64,000 bases of DNA from positions 41,515,335 to 41,579,334 of the forward strand of contig CM071930.1 in assembly GCA_016081115.2 (NCBI GenBank). The letters run 5' to 3'. This DNA is from Rehmannia glutinosa. Taxonomy: Eukaryota > Streptophyta > Magnoliopsida > Lamiales > Orobanchaceae. The number at the start of each line of letters is the position of its first letter. The first letter of the stretch is position 1. Made by a program: the position numbers and the translations under genes. Shown here piece by piece: positions 22,362-32,595 of this stretch. Under the pieces are notes generated by a model that was given only the letters and a program-made list of their open reading frames with translations, was not told where the DNA came from and searched no databases.

Positions 22362-25172
22362 AACCAACGAACAATTTTAATGGACGTCAGCGGCTCGAAA
22401 TTTCGCTAGGCTCAACTAAATATTGGATACCAGAGGTAGAATAAGAAAAGATACCACGAGTGGGAATGCATTTTACTACACTGGAAACCGGTATAAATTT
22501 TTACAAGGAGTATGGAGCAATTAGCGGATTTGACATCAGAAGGAGCACGACAAAGCGGTGCAAGAACGAAGTAATTCGTTTGCATTATGTTCTTTGCAAT
22601 AGAGAAGACTTCAAAAACACAAAAAATAACATACCTATAGAGCCTACGATGAAGTTCTAAAAAATAGCCCGCCCATGGGTCACGAAAGAGGACTTCAAAC
22701 CGTGTTGGGTGCAATGCTCGTTGTATATTCCAGTACACCAGCGCAGGCGCATATAAAATATGAAGTTTTGAAGAACGCCACACTCATCCAATGTCAATCG
22801 ATACATTCAGGCAATTTCTAAAGGTTAATAGAAATCTGAACTTCGATCACCAACAATTTATTATGAATTGCACAAAGGCAAATATAGGGAGTTCAAAATA
22901 ACACGAATTATTCAGGGAGATGGTTGGCGGATTTTCACATGTCGGTGCACTCAAGATTGATTTTTAAAACTTCAAACGCGACTTGAAAGCCTACATTTGT
23001 GGTGCAGATCCACAGTTGGTGATAGACAAATTATTCAAACAAAAATAAATAAATCAGGGAATGGCATTCGAATACGCAGTGGACGAGGATGAACAACTGA
23101 CGCGTCTATTTTGGGCAGACCAAAAATCCATAAGGAACTACGCTACATTTGGAGATGCAGTTTCGTTCGATGCTACATACAATACTAACAGGTAAAAACA
23201 TTGTGGTTTCCTTCTATTTATGCGAGAAGCATGTATACTTAATTGAAATGATATGTATACTTATCTCGATTAGAGTTGTACACTTGTGGAAATTTGCTAG
23301 AATTGTACAGTTGAAAATTTGCAAAGTACCATGTATACCTAGTTGAAAAAATAAGTATACTAAGCCGATTGTAAGTGCAAACGTTAAAAAAAAAATACAA
23401 AAATATAATGTTTACTTAGTTGATGATTTGTATAATTTTTTGTTCCGATATTTTATGTATATTTAATACATAAAAAAGTTCTATCTATTACAAAACAATC
23501 ATGTTTACTTAGTTGATGGGATCTGTATAAATATTGGATTGGAATTGTACACTTAGTTATGTTTTTTCTTGTATATTTGGTGCAATATGATCATATAGTT
23601 TATTCATTTGCAAATTGTATAGTTAATTTACTTGAATCGATTATATAACAGATAAAACTTACATGTAAAAACATAATTAAGAAAATGTCATTGCTGTGTG
23701 TTATCAAAAAATTAAAGCAACTATTGTATTCGTATACTTACTGCACAAACATGTGTAGGTACAAAATGGCTTTTGTTCCATTTATCAGAGTAGATAACCA
23801 TCACCGGTGTGTCACGTTTGGAGCTGGTCTTATATTAAAGGAGGACGAAGAATCCTATACTTGGTCATTTAAAAAGTTCTTAGAAGTCGTTGGTCGCGAA
23901 CCTTACTACATAGTGATGACCAAGATCCAAAGAATGAAGAATGCCATACAATCTGTGTTCAAAATGTCGATACACAAAGTTGTGTATGTGGCATATTATG
24001 GAAAAGGTTAATGTTAAGGTCGGCCACACTCTGTTCAAGGATAACAATTTCAGAAATTGCCTGAATTCAATCGTGTGGGACACCAACATTTCAACAACAC
24101 AATTTGAGACTCAATGGAATGATATTATGTCTGACTTCGGTCTAACATCGCATACATGGTTCATACACATGTATGAGCTAAGAAAGAAGTGGATACCAGC
24201 ATATTTTAAAGATGTGCCAATGAGTGGTTTGCTCAAAACTACATCACGGTCAGAGAGCACCAATAGCTGGTTTGGAAATTTTACAAATCCTGGTTCGAAT
24301 TTGGTTGAGTTTTTCATGCACTTTTAAAGTGCGATAGAGTCCCAACACCACACAACCGATAAATTAGACCACACGTGCCAAACAACTTTTCCGGAGTGCA
24401 AGACATGACTAGCCATAGAGAAGCATGCATCTTCGGTGTACACGCACACAATATTTTTGGATGTTAGCACAGAAATTGAAGCATCCTTCTATGATTGCAC
24501 AATTACAGAGATAACTGATGATGCCACCAAGTGTTCATACAAAATTAAAGACAAAACAGATACCATATTTGATGTCGTGAAATATAAGACGGAGACATTG
24601 GTAAAATGCAGCTGCAAATAGTTTGAACAAATGGGCCTACTGTGTTGTCATGCTTTTGTGATCCTAAAGGACTATCCGGAGATTCCTAGGGAATTATTGG
24701 CTCGGCGATGGATGAAGTCTGCATCAATCACAACACACACAAAAACTGGCCAGATTTATCAATTCGCCGGAGGAGACGAATCCGCGTTAACACTAAACAA
24801 CCTTTGGTCCAATTTCCACAGCTGCATTGGGCTAGCACAAGGAAATATTGATAAACTATCAAATTTATCACGTCTTGTGTCGGAAGAAAAGGTAAAATTG
24901 TTAAAAGATCAGCCACATACACCATCTATGGGAAGCAAACAGTCGGTAATGGAAACATATTGTGGCTCAACCTCACATCTTGATATTTCTGTATTACCAC
25001 CTAAACAAGCAAAAAACAAGGGGAGCAAAAGAGTAATGTGAGGAGTAGAATTCTTAGCCAAAGAGAGAAAGACATCAAAGCAAGTACAAAACTCAAAAGA
25101 AGATGTGGAACATGTGGTGAGATCGGAACACATAACAGCAGAACATGTCCAAAACGCAACACCACGCCATAG
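22362..25172 (+). pseudogene. MULE2 transposase pseudogene (FAR1 domain, MULE DDE core, SWIM, zinc knuckle)
   Basis: This would encode the DDE transposase. It starts after an acceptor-like ACATTACAG ending at 22361. The FAR1-type domain includes INFYKEYGAISGFDIR (about 22490-22540). The DDE core shows SFDATYNTN (about 23163-23190), with the first Asp, ending exactly at an AACAG|GTAAAA donor. An intron runs 23191-23758 and coding resumes with YKMAFVPF. The second Asp region near 23920 is disturbed by compensating frameshifts. MWHIMEKV follows in another frame at about 23990, then RSESTNSWFGNF (about 24250). The SWIM finger is CSCK...LLCCH (24610-24655), with one stop inside. RRWMKSA follows, then a zinc knuckle CGTCGEIGTHNSRTC near 25105-25150. 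About five stops or frameshifts break it. Confidence 0.8.
23191..23758 (+). other. Intron of the MULE2 transposase gene, rich in GTATACTTAG words
   Basis: Bounded by a GT donor after AACAG and an AG acceptor in TGTGTAG before GTACAAAATGG. The MULE1 copy has an interruption at the same protein position. Inside, the words GTATACTTA, TTTACTTAGTTGATG and TGTACACTT recur at least seven times. Confidence 0.7.
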
Positions 25173-26063
25173 TATAATTTTTTTTATTGAAAGTGTTGGG
25201 TGAACAATATGTCAGTTGGGGTTTATTGTTTATGTCAAAAACACTATATTACATGATGATTTATCTTTTAGATTTGTTTTCTCTTCTCAAATACGTTCTG
25301 CATAAAAATTGTCTTGAAAAACTATTTAACTAAGTATACAACTACAATTACCAAACATACAACCCTGCATATCTACTTCAACAAACGTCTACTAAACAAT
25401 ATACAGTTCCAATGTATAAAATATACAATTCCCACGGCCAACAAAACAACTGGACGTAACTAGCTAAAAAGATATTTAACTAAGTATACAATCTCAATTA
25501 CCACTGATACAACTATACTTGTCTACTTAAACATATAATAAACAAATGTCTAGTGACTACAGATGAACTGATCCATTTACACAGGTCCGTTGTATAAAAT
25601 ATACAAATCCAATGGCCAAAAAAACAACTAAGCGTATCTAATTAAACAATCCCGCTCTTAAAAACATACATGCACATTTCAACTGTTTTATTTAAATGGT
25701 TATATTGTTTTAAAAATACAATTATACATACCTATTCATACATGTCACCTACAACTGCCCAAAAACATAGATGCAATTCCATTCAAATTATACCTGTATC
25801 AATCCAATATGAAAACAAGCACTGCACTTAAAAAAACAATACCATCAAAAACCTACATAAACTAAATATAAAAAAATAAAGTGATACAAAGTTACCCCAT
25901 GCTAAAACAATAATCCACTGCGAAAAACACGAGTTCAAAATACCCTAAAAATGTATCAACACTTCCAAAACACCAAAACATTACCAAAACAAAAAAACAC
26001 GAACAAATATTCTGTCAATACCATCACTACCATTTCCCATAGACTAAAATAAAAATACCCAAA
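25173..26063. repeat. Convergent intergenic region with a duplicated unit of about 150-180 bp
   Basis: ATTTAACTAAGTATACAA occurs at about 25324 and 25474. A following GTATAAAATATACAA block plus GGCCAA..AACAACT occurs at about 25415 and 25592. The units are direct and degenerate. No ORF. The region lies between the 3' ends of the two MULE2 genes. Confidence 0.6.
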
Positions 26064-27110
26064 CTATTCCATCATTGAAAAACGGAAAAAACTTCTAAAT
26101 TGGCTTCTTGCCAGTCCAGTGCTTCTTGCATCAACCAAGTTCTTGTTCCTTATCTCATTCATGTCATCTAAGAAAATAGCACCAGTGTACTTGGAGCGAA
26201 AAGTACACATAATATTAGCATTGCCCTTCTGTAACCCAGGTGACCAACCTCTCAGACCTCTCTCCATGTACGTTTCCATATGCCGCATTGTAAAGATTCT
26301 GCAATCAACCTTGTTGCGTGCATCTCTCCACGACATAGCCACTCTTGATGGAGTAAGCTGCAATATCTCCTGTCCCATCTGCTCACAACCTCTGCTCATC
26401 AAGTACTGGGAGAAGAAACGTACCTAAAACATAAGAAAACACATAGTTAATGCATGTAAACAAATTAAACTGATTTACTGTGCATTTAAACATCCCTACT
26501 TAAACAACTCCACTGAACTACACACACAAATCTATCGAACTAACTAAACATTAAACATTGGTAATTATTCAGACCAACTAAACTAAAATAAACAACTGTA
26601 TTCAGCTAACTATACAATTAATCCTTACTAAAAATACAAATCTCACCAACTTCACAGGCTCATCTTCATACTTATCACACTTGGTACCCCCGACCGAAGA
26701 ATTATCCAATATCTGTATACACTTCCTCTTCATGTCGAACACGATAACAAAAAGGTGTTCGCTTTTACATATCGGGAAGAAAAACTGGATAACAAAAAAA
26801 ATACCATCCGTAAATCTAACATACTATCGTCAAAAAAACAAATTGAAAAAAAAAATATATACCATCTCAAAGGCTCTACAGCTTCGTTGCACTGGCATCA
26901 CCGATCTCAACATCAAGACTTTGACAAAATAAGTCAAATGATCTACTATAAATATTTGAATCTGTGCTCGTGACAATCGAATACAGCTGCGTGAAATATG
27001 GCAAAAACATACACATCCATCAAATTACCTCATACAAAACTAGTTTAGTAACAATACATTTCAATATGAATAAGTATACAAATTCACTAAAGTACATAGA
27101 CAACACACTA

Positions 27111-28335
27111 AACTAACTATGATTTTGGCCATTCAAATGAATACAAAACAACAAAACTATTTAAACAGATTCACATTAATAAAAAAACAATTAAACACAA
27201 CTTAAAAAACATGCATACCATCAGTTAATACAAACAAGATTAGTTAATTATCTATATATTTCAATATTAAAAACTATACAAATCCACTACACTAAATAAA
27301 CAAATATATTGACCAAACTATATATTTGGCCATTCCTAAGTATACAAATCACTAGACCTGAATAAACAACTTAACTGTACTAACAATACATATAAATTAA
27401 ACACTGAACTGATTGAACATAAAAAAACACTGAACTGATTGAAAATAACACTTGAATTAACTAAACAAATCAATATGTCAAATTAAACAATTTTAACTGA
27501 ATAAATACACAATCAAACATATAAAGGCAGGAGAAAATCGTCCAAAAAAAATACAATCATGCGCGTGGAAACAAATTCTGACTGCGCGCATTGAAATTTA
27601 ATGAAGCTAAATATGCGCGTACCGTTGAATACGTGATAGCAAAAAATCGATAAGGCGAACTCTTGCTCCTTAACGACTCTTTTGCATTCAAAATCTTTGT
27701 CCACGCATCAATCAGCGATACACTCAAATAACTTCCAGGGCGCAACGTCACAAAGTCCTCCCTTGTTATGATCATGTCGCCAGCCTTGAAAATCGCATCG
27801 TCCCTACAAAATAATGACCAACAAAAAAAAATATTCAGTATTTATAAAGAAAAAATATAATACATTTTAGCATGAAATAGAAAAATTACTTTTCAGCTTC
27901 AGGGTTCTCGAAAATCCACTTCACAATCATATTTTGCTGCTCATTTAACTTAGACAACACATCAACCCGTCTCTCAACAAACGAGGACGTCAGTGTCTCA
28001 GTTTTCTTTTTCTTTCGAAGCTCATTTCGTCGATATACCGGAATCTTCTTGCTCTTCTTTTTTGGTAACTCATTCTTACCCAACCCCACGTCCAAACCAT
28101 CGTCAACATTCAGATTACTCTGTTCCTACAAAAAACAAAATAAACTAACTATGATTTTGGCCATTCAAATAAATACAAAACAACTGAGCTATTTAAACAG
28201 ATACACACTAATAACAAAACAATTACACACTACCAAAGAAACATGAACAACAACAGTTAAGAAATACAATAATATTTAATTAACTATACATTTCAATACT
28301 AAAAACTATACAAATCCACTACACTAAATAAACTA
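27111..28335. repeat. Duplicated module of about 200 bp in two introns of MULE2 Ulp1
   Basis: 27111-27305 and 28140-28335 are direct copies. Both contain AACTAACTATGATTTTGGCC, ATACAAAACAAC, CTATTTAAACAGAT, and later ACAAATCCACTACACTAAAT. A partial third copy (TTTGGCCATTC) lies at about 27336. The exon at 27893-28127 lies between the two full copies. Confidence 0.75.
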
Positions 28336-29278
28336 ATAATAAACATATACAATCAAAAAAACAAAAAAAAAATGCAAAGAAATTGAGCAAAAATATTACC
28401 CCAACATCGTCTACATCCAAATCATCATCCTCCTCCTGCCCAGCCTGCTTGTCCAATGTACCCACATCCACACCCTGTCCGTAAAATCGAGAAGTCTCAA
28501 CAACCTTTTCCCATTTATCAGAGTTTTGTTCTTGGGTTAACCCAAGACTGAAACTTGGCTTATCAGGCTTATCCACCTTATCCCCACTCCATTTCTCAAA
28601 CTCGTCACGCTTACATAGAGCCGCTTCCATCTTCTCAAGCGAGCAATATTTTCGTGGATTGCTCCCGAAATGCTTCCGTCTGTGACTCTCACTTCCAACT
28701 ATGTCATCTCCGCCACGTGTGCCCTCCACTTGTACCGTCTTGTAACATATCAAATTTTTAGCAACAACGCCAATTTCAGAAAATCCGGGCACCACCGCCA
28801 CCTCAGACGGAGCATCCCCAATCAAAGAAATAATCTCCACAACATCGAAAGCAAGACAAGCTATCCTTGACTTAATCTTCGCAATGTACTCCTGCCAATA
28901 CACAAAAAAAACACATAAAAAATGATGAACAAATATAACTATTTTATATAGGAAGAGTAAAATAAAAAAAATGATAAAAAAATATAAATACTCTATACAT
29001 AAAGCCAAGTGTACAAAATCTGTAAACTAAATATACAACATGTATGATCTAATTAAACAAATAAAACTGGGGTGTATAGAGTATATGCCAGACATACAAC
29101 TACACATGTAATATGTCTAATCTTACCCCAATCAAACTATGAAAATCGATATCTAGTTCAACTAACTATGCAACAAATTTACACAGTGTGTACATTACTC
29201 ATAAACTATAATAAATACTATAGAATACACTAGACATATAACATGTGAAACATACTTATGCAAAACAAATAAACAATG

Positions 29279-29608
29279 TATACAACGTGTTTGAGTTAAA
29301 TATACAGACTCCTATGCTATTAGCTACAGAACTGCAACATATAGCAATACATATACAACATCTCAAACTAAGTATACAACATGTTTCAGTTAAATAAACA
29401 AACTCCTGTGCTATTAGCTACAGAACTGCAACATATAGCAATACATATACAACATATGTAATCTATGTATACAAAAACACTGAACTATCCATACAAAAAA
29501 CAAATATTCAAATCAGCACACAGTTAAACTAATTAGTATTGTGTTGTACTATGTAACCTATGTATACAAACATACTGAGCTATCCACACAAACATCGAAA
29601 TATTCAAA
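29279..29608. repeat. Tandem duplications with about 95-bp period in MULE2 Ulp1 intron
   Basis: 29279-29361 and 29373-29455 share GCTATTAGCTACAGAACTGC and the following ATATAGCAATACATATACAA. 29460-29514 and 29555-29608 share CTATGTATACAAA..CACTGA and CTATCCA..CAAA. Both pairs are about 95 bp apart. Confidence 0.75.
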
Positions 29609-29885
29609 TGAAAATATATATACAAAAAAAATACAACAAATGTGCACTAAGTGTACATACAAAATGACATATATATACAAAATTTGCCCAAAACACAAAA
29701 CACTAAACTTGGTAATGACATTCATATACCTGCCCACCACCACCTCCCGACGAAGTCCCCGGAATAGAAGACTGTTTCCCTTGACCAACGACCAAACCCT
29801 CCAACTGATGTTGCACTGGAGCCCCACCAACATTAGGTGTCTCCACGTATCCCTGCCCAAATCCACCGTGTTTGAACTCTCTGTA

Positions 29886-30193
29886 GAATCTGTCACTTCA
29901 ACTTGACTTGCCTTCTTGAGTTGACTTGACTGACACTTCACACAGTTGTATCTTAGTTGATACTCCTTCAGTTAAGTTCTTGACTTCTCCTCCTTGCCAT
30001 ACTCAGCTGTTTCACAGCGGAGTCTTCATTTTAGTCTTCAGTTGACTTCTTTTATATCCAGGCATAGCTGACTTGACTCAGCTCATACAACCCTATCTAT
30101 TACAATACAAATTACAAGGAAAATGGGGTGCCAACTTTCTAGTCTAAGATTTACATGGCATTCATCAAAATCTAATAAATAAATTTTCCAACA
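29886..30193 (-). mobile_element. Truncated 3' LTR of the outer Sirevirus
   Basis: Only the first about 308 bp (element sense) of a 1,545-bp LTR remain. It aligns with 58069-58369 with about 4-5% substitutions by eye, plus a small insertion near 30030. Several differences are CAGCTG to CAGTTG changes, as expected from deamination of methylated CHG sites. The left edge joins MULE2 Ulp1 coding sequence directly, so a deletion removed the rest. Confidence 0.8.
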
Positions 30194-30194
30194 A

Positions 30195-30207
30195 TTTTCC
30201 CTTTTTT
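30195..30207 (-). promoter_or_regulatory. Polypurine tract of the outer Sirevirus
   Basis: On the minus strand it reads AAAAAAGGGAAAA directly before the LTR start, preceded by TTTGGCATCATC. It would prime plus-strand DNA synthesis. Confidence 0.75.
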
Positions 30208-30446
30208 GATGATGCCAAAACTTAAAACATACATACAAAATGTAAATAGCAAAGATACATACAGACAATGTAGAAACAGAGAATGTATGCGTAGAATCAA
30301 TCTTTTTATTGATCATAACATTCTTGTCCTTTACACAGATTGTTTACAATGTGTATCAGAGCAAACATACCATTCTATTTCTACGCAAAAAATAGAAATT
30401 ACAGAGTTTTTCATAGAATGTACAGAAGACTTACATACATATGTAT

Positions 30447-31040
30447 TTACAATAGTAAAGTACATGAAGGGGTGGACAACAACACTTCATCGCCTTCGCT
30501 GCCTCCTTCTTTCTTCTTCACTCTGCCCTCTCTCTCTTTCTCTTCTTCTCATCTTCAGCTGCTTTCTTTTTCTCATAGGCTCTTCTAGCAGCTTCGTCTT
30601 TTCTCTTCCTTTCTTGTCTTCGTTGACTCTCTTCCCACAGCTGATCTTGTCTCTTATTTTCTTCTCCAATCCTCTTGACATAGTCGATTCTTCCTAGCCA
30701 CTTCCATGTTGGCTACTTCACATACCCAGCCCAATAGATCCCTCATTTCTTTCCCGGATCTATGTATTCGATGTTTTTGGGTAGAGGTCTAGTCCGAAAC
30801 CTCTTCCTCCATTTTCTTCCTCTTCTTCTCCGGGCGTGTATTGTACTCGGGTCCTTCTTCTATCCAAATGAGTGACCAAAGAGAGTGATCGCTAGTAGTC
30901 TCATTGTCAATCGCCTTCTTCGCACAACTTGAGGCCTTTTTCCCAATACAAGTCCCAGGCTTGGGCCATGGACATGCCTTCGAAGTATCCTTCGGATTCG
31001 AGCATTCTATTTTTATCCAGTACATGCAACTATATGAAAA
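30447..31040 (-). pseudogene. Downstream ORF of the outer Sirevirus, C-terminal fragment
   Basis: Counterpart of 48226-48813 in the inner element. It begins with a segment containing GMSMAQAWD (about 30975-31000) and ends in a charged Glu/Lys/Arg-rich stretch (about 30487-30681) predicted to be helical or coiled-coil. The last residues include GDEVLLSTPSC, with a stop at 30447-30449. Frameshifts separate these pieces. The upstream join at about 31040 is lost in the gypsy insertion. Confidence 0.65.
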
Positions 31041-31292
31041 CACACAAAATTAATGCAATTTTTTTTTATCCACACATTTCATATCAAAATAACTATTTCT
31101 CCCCCAAACTTAAATGAAATTATATCGCACGTAAGAGAAGATAGAATTTCAATATTAAACTGTGTGGATTTACCTGATTCACTGTGCGGGTGGTGGTGGA
31201 TAATGGCCCTCCTTCGCATCTCCTCCTATCGCTAGGACTACTTCTTTCAACCATCACTTCAAGTTTTGTACCTTAATATTGTCTTAGCTGAA

Positions 31293-31400
31293 GGACGCAC
31301 GGGCTGCCCGTGCTTCATGCCGAAGCCACATTATTCCTCCCTCCAGGCACGCACGGGCGTGCGCCTAGCGCACGGGTCACCCGTGCGTGATGCCGTAACT
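31293..31400. repeat. GC-rich palindromes in the gypsy 3' internal region
   Basis: GCACGGGCTGCCCGTGC at 31297-31313 and CGCACGGGTCACCCGTGCG at 31369-31387 are near-perfect palindromes in an otherwise AT-rich context. The surrounding module, of about 50 bp, also occurs twice in this element's LTR. Confidence 0.85.
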
Positions 31401-31506
31401 CAGTTTTTTTTACAAAAAGAAAACAAACAAAAACAAAAATCACACCACAAACCGTTGGGTTGCCTCCCAACAAGCGTTATATTTAACGTCTTTAGCTTGA
31501 CGCTTA

Positions 31507-32374
31507 TTAATTTCGATTCGTACCACCTTTGAATGCATATATTAGCTGCTTTGGATCGTGGTCAAGAACCGTTTTTCCATTGTTTGCATCTAGTAATGCA
31601 TAATTGGGATTTCCAAGCAAGTATTGGAGTCCTGATGTTGGAACACTTGGATTTGAATTATGCTCATGTTGTTCGTGTGCGTATGTACCACCAGTGTTCG
31701 TTTCGTTGTGGGATAGCTTTCTTATGATATCACGCACGCACCGACCGGGCATCCACGCGACTTGTTCATGTGTTCATTGTCCTGTTTACTCCTTTTTGAC
31801 ACCACACACGGCCGAAAGTGCATAGACATACGATCTGTGTTTGGTTCCAAACTTTCTTGCTTTTGCAGGATCTTCGGCTCCTCGTAGTCAGTACCACCCT
31901 TTTGATGAATGGTACTACATTGTTCCTTTGAGTTAGATTCAGTGGTGCTTGAAAATTGACCCTTTTGATATTGCCCACCAACAATTGTAACTAATTGGCC
32001 CACTTGGGTTTCGAGATTTTTTATCGAACTGGCCATCTGTGTCATTTGTAGCTCTATTTTATCCACCCTTGCTTGCGTCTTGCCTTGCGGCAGCTCCTAG
32101 TTTCACTCATGAATGCATTGTATTGATTTATGAATGAGGTGAGGGCTTCTTCTAAAAATGGCTTATTTGCTTCATCGCGAGTAAAGCGGTCCCTCGACTC
32201 GCTCCTGAACAAACTTGTTTGCATCCTTAACAAGGTGAGGGCTTCTTCTAAAGATGGTTTTGCCTCTGCATTTGTAAACCCATTCATTACGTTGGACCTT
32301 GATGGGGATGGAATCATATTCTCCGTGCTAGTATATGAAAAATCTTCGTAATTCCCCAATCTGGGTAATAGCAC
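31507..32374 (-). pseudogene. gag-related fragments of the reduced gypsy element
   Basis: Three short frames. 32374-32054 is Ser/Arg/Glu-rich. 32066-31722 contains SIKNLETQVGQLV, a helical motif typical of Tat/Athila gag C-termini. 31752-31507 has no clear match. Just upstream (about 32430) the phrase NNWNSYSYWNN, in another frame, is also gag-like. The capsid core and zinc knuckle are not seen, so no working Gag is possible. Confidence 0.55.
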
Positions 32375-32595
32375 ATAGGAGTAGGATTATTCCAATAACT
32401 ATAAGAATTCCAGTTATTGAAATCCATTCGAGCGGGTGCACCTATACCAATTCAAAGAAACAAATCAAACATTGTAGAGATAGAATTTACAAAAGAAAAA
32501 TGAAATAAAATAAACAATGTCTAAATTAAAAATAATTCTATCTATCGCAATATTAGCACCAAAAATTGTATTAGTCCCATGGCGCGCAAAAAACT

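Larger units (their letters stand above)
26064..29885 (-). pseudogene. MULE2 Ulp1-like protease pseudogene, 3' part
   Basis: The C-terminal part of a C48-type cysteine protease gene; the 5' part lies at 58375-59003 beyond the inserted Sirevirus. Exon-like blocks, read leftward: about 29885-29730 (Gly-rich, donor GGTATATG), 28891-28399 (acidic end DDDLDVDDVG), 28127-27893 (basic, Lys-rich), about 27806-27620 (containing TREDFVTLRPGSYLS and DAWTKILN, a conserved start of the plant-MULE protease domain), about 26990-26690 with the His in KSEHLFVIVFD (codon 26755-26757) and ILDNSS, and 26420-26064 with the Cys in NKVDCRIF (26301-26303). The usual oxyanion Gln is replaced by Ala and the Gly after Cys by Arg. 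The exons are mostly open, but the gene is split and so broken. Confidence 0.75.

Noticed and set aside
30487..30697. Plus-strand Ser/Leu/Phe-rich frame resembling a secreted protein
   Set aside because: Antisense of the Glu/Lys/Arg-rich coiled-coil end of the Sirevirus downstream ORF.
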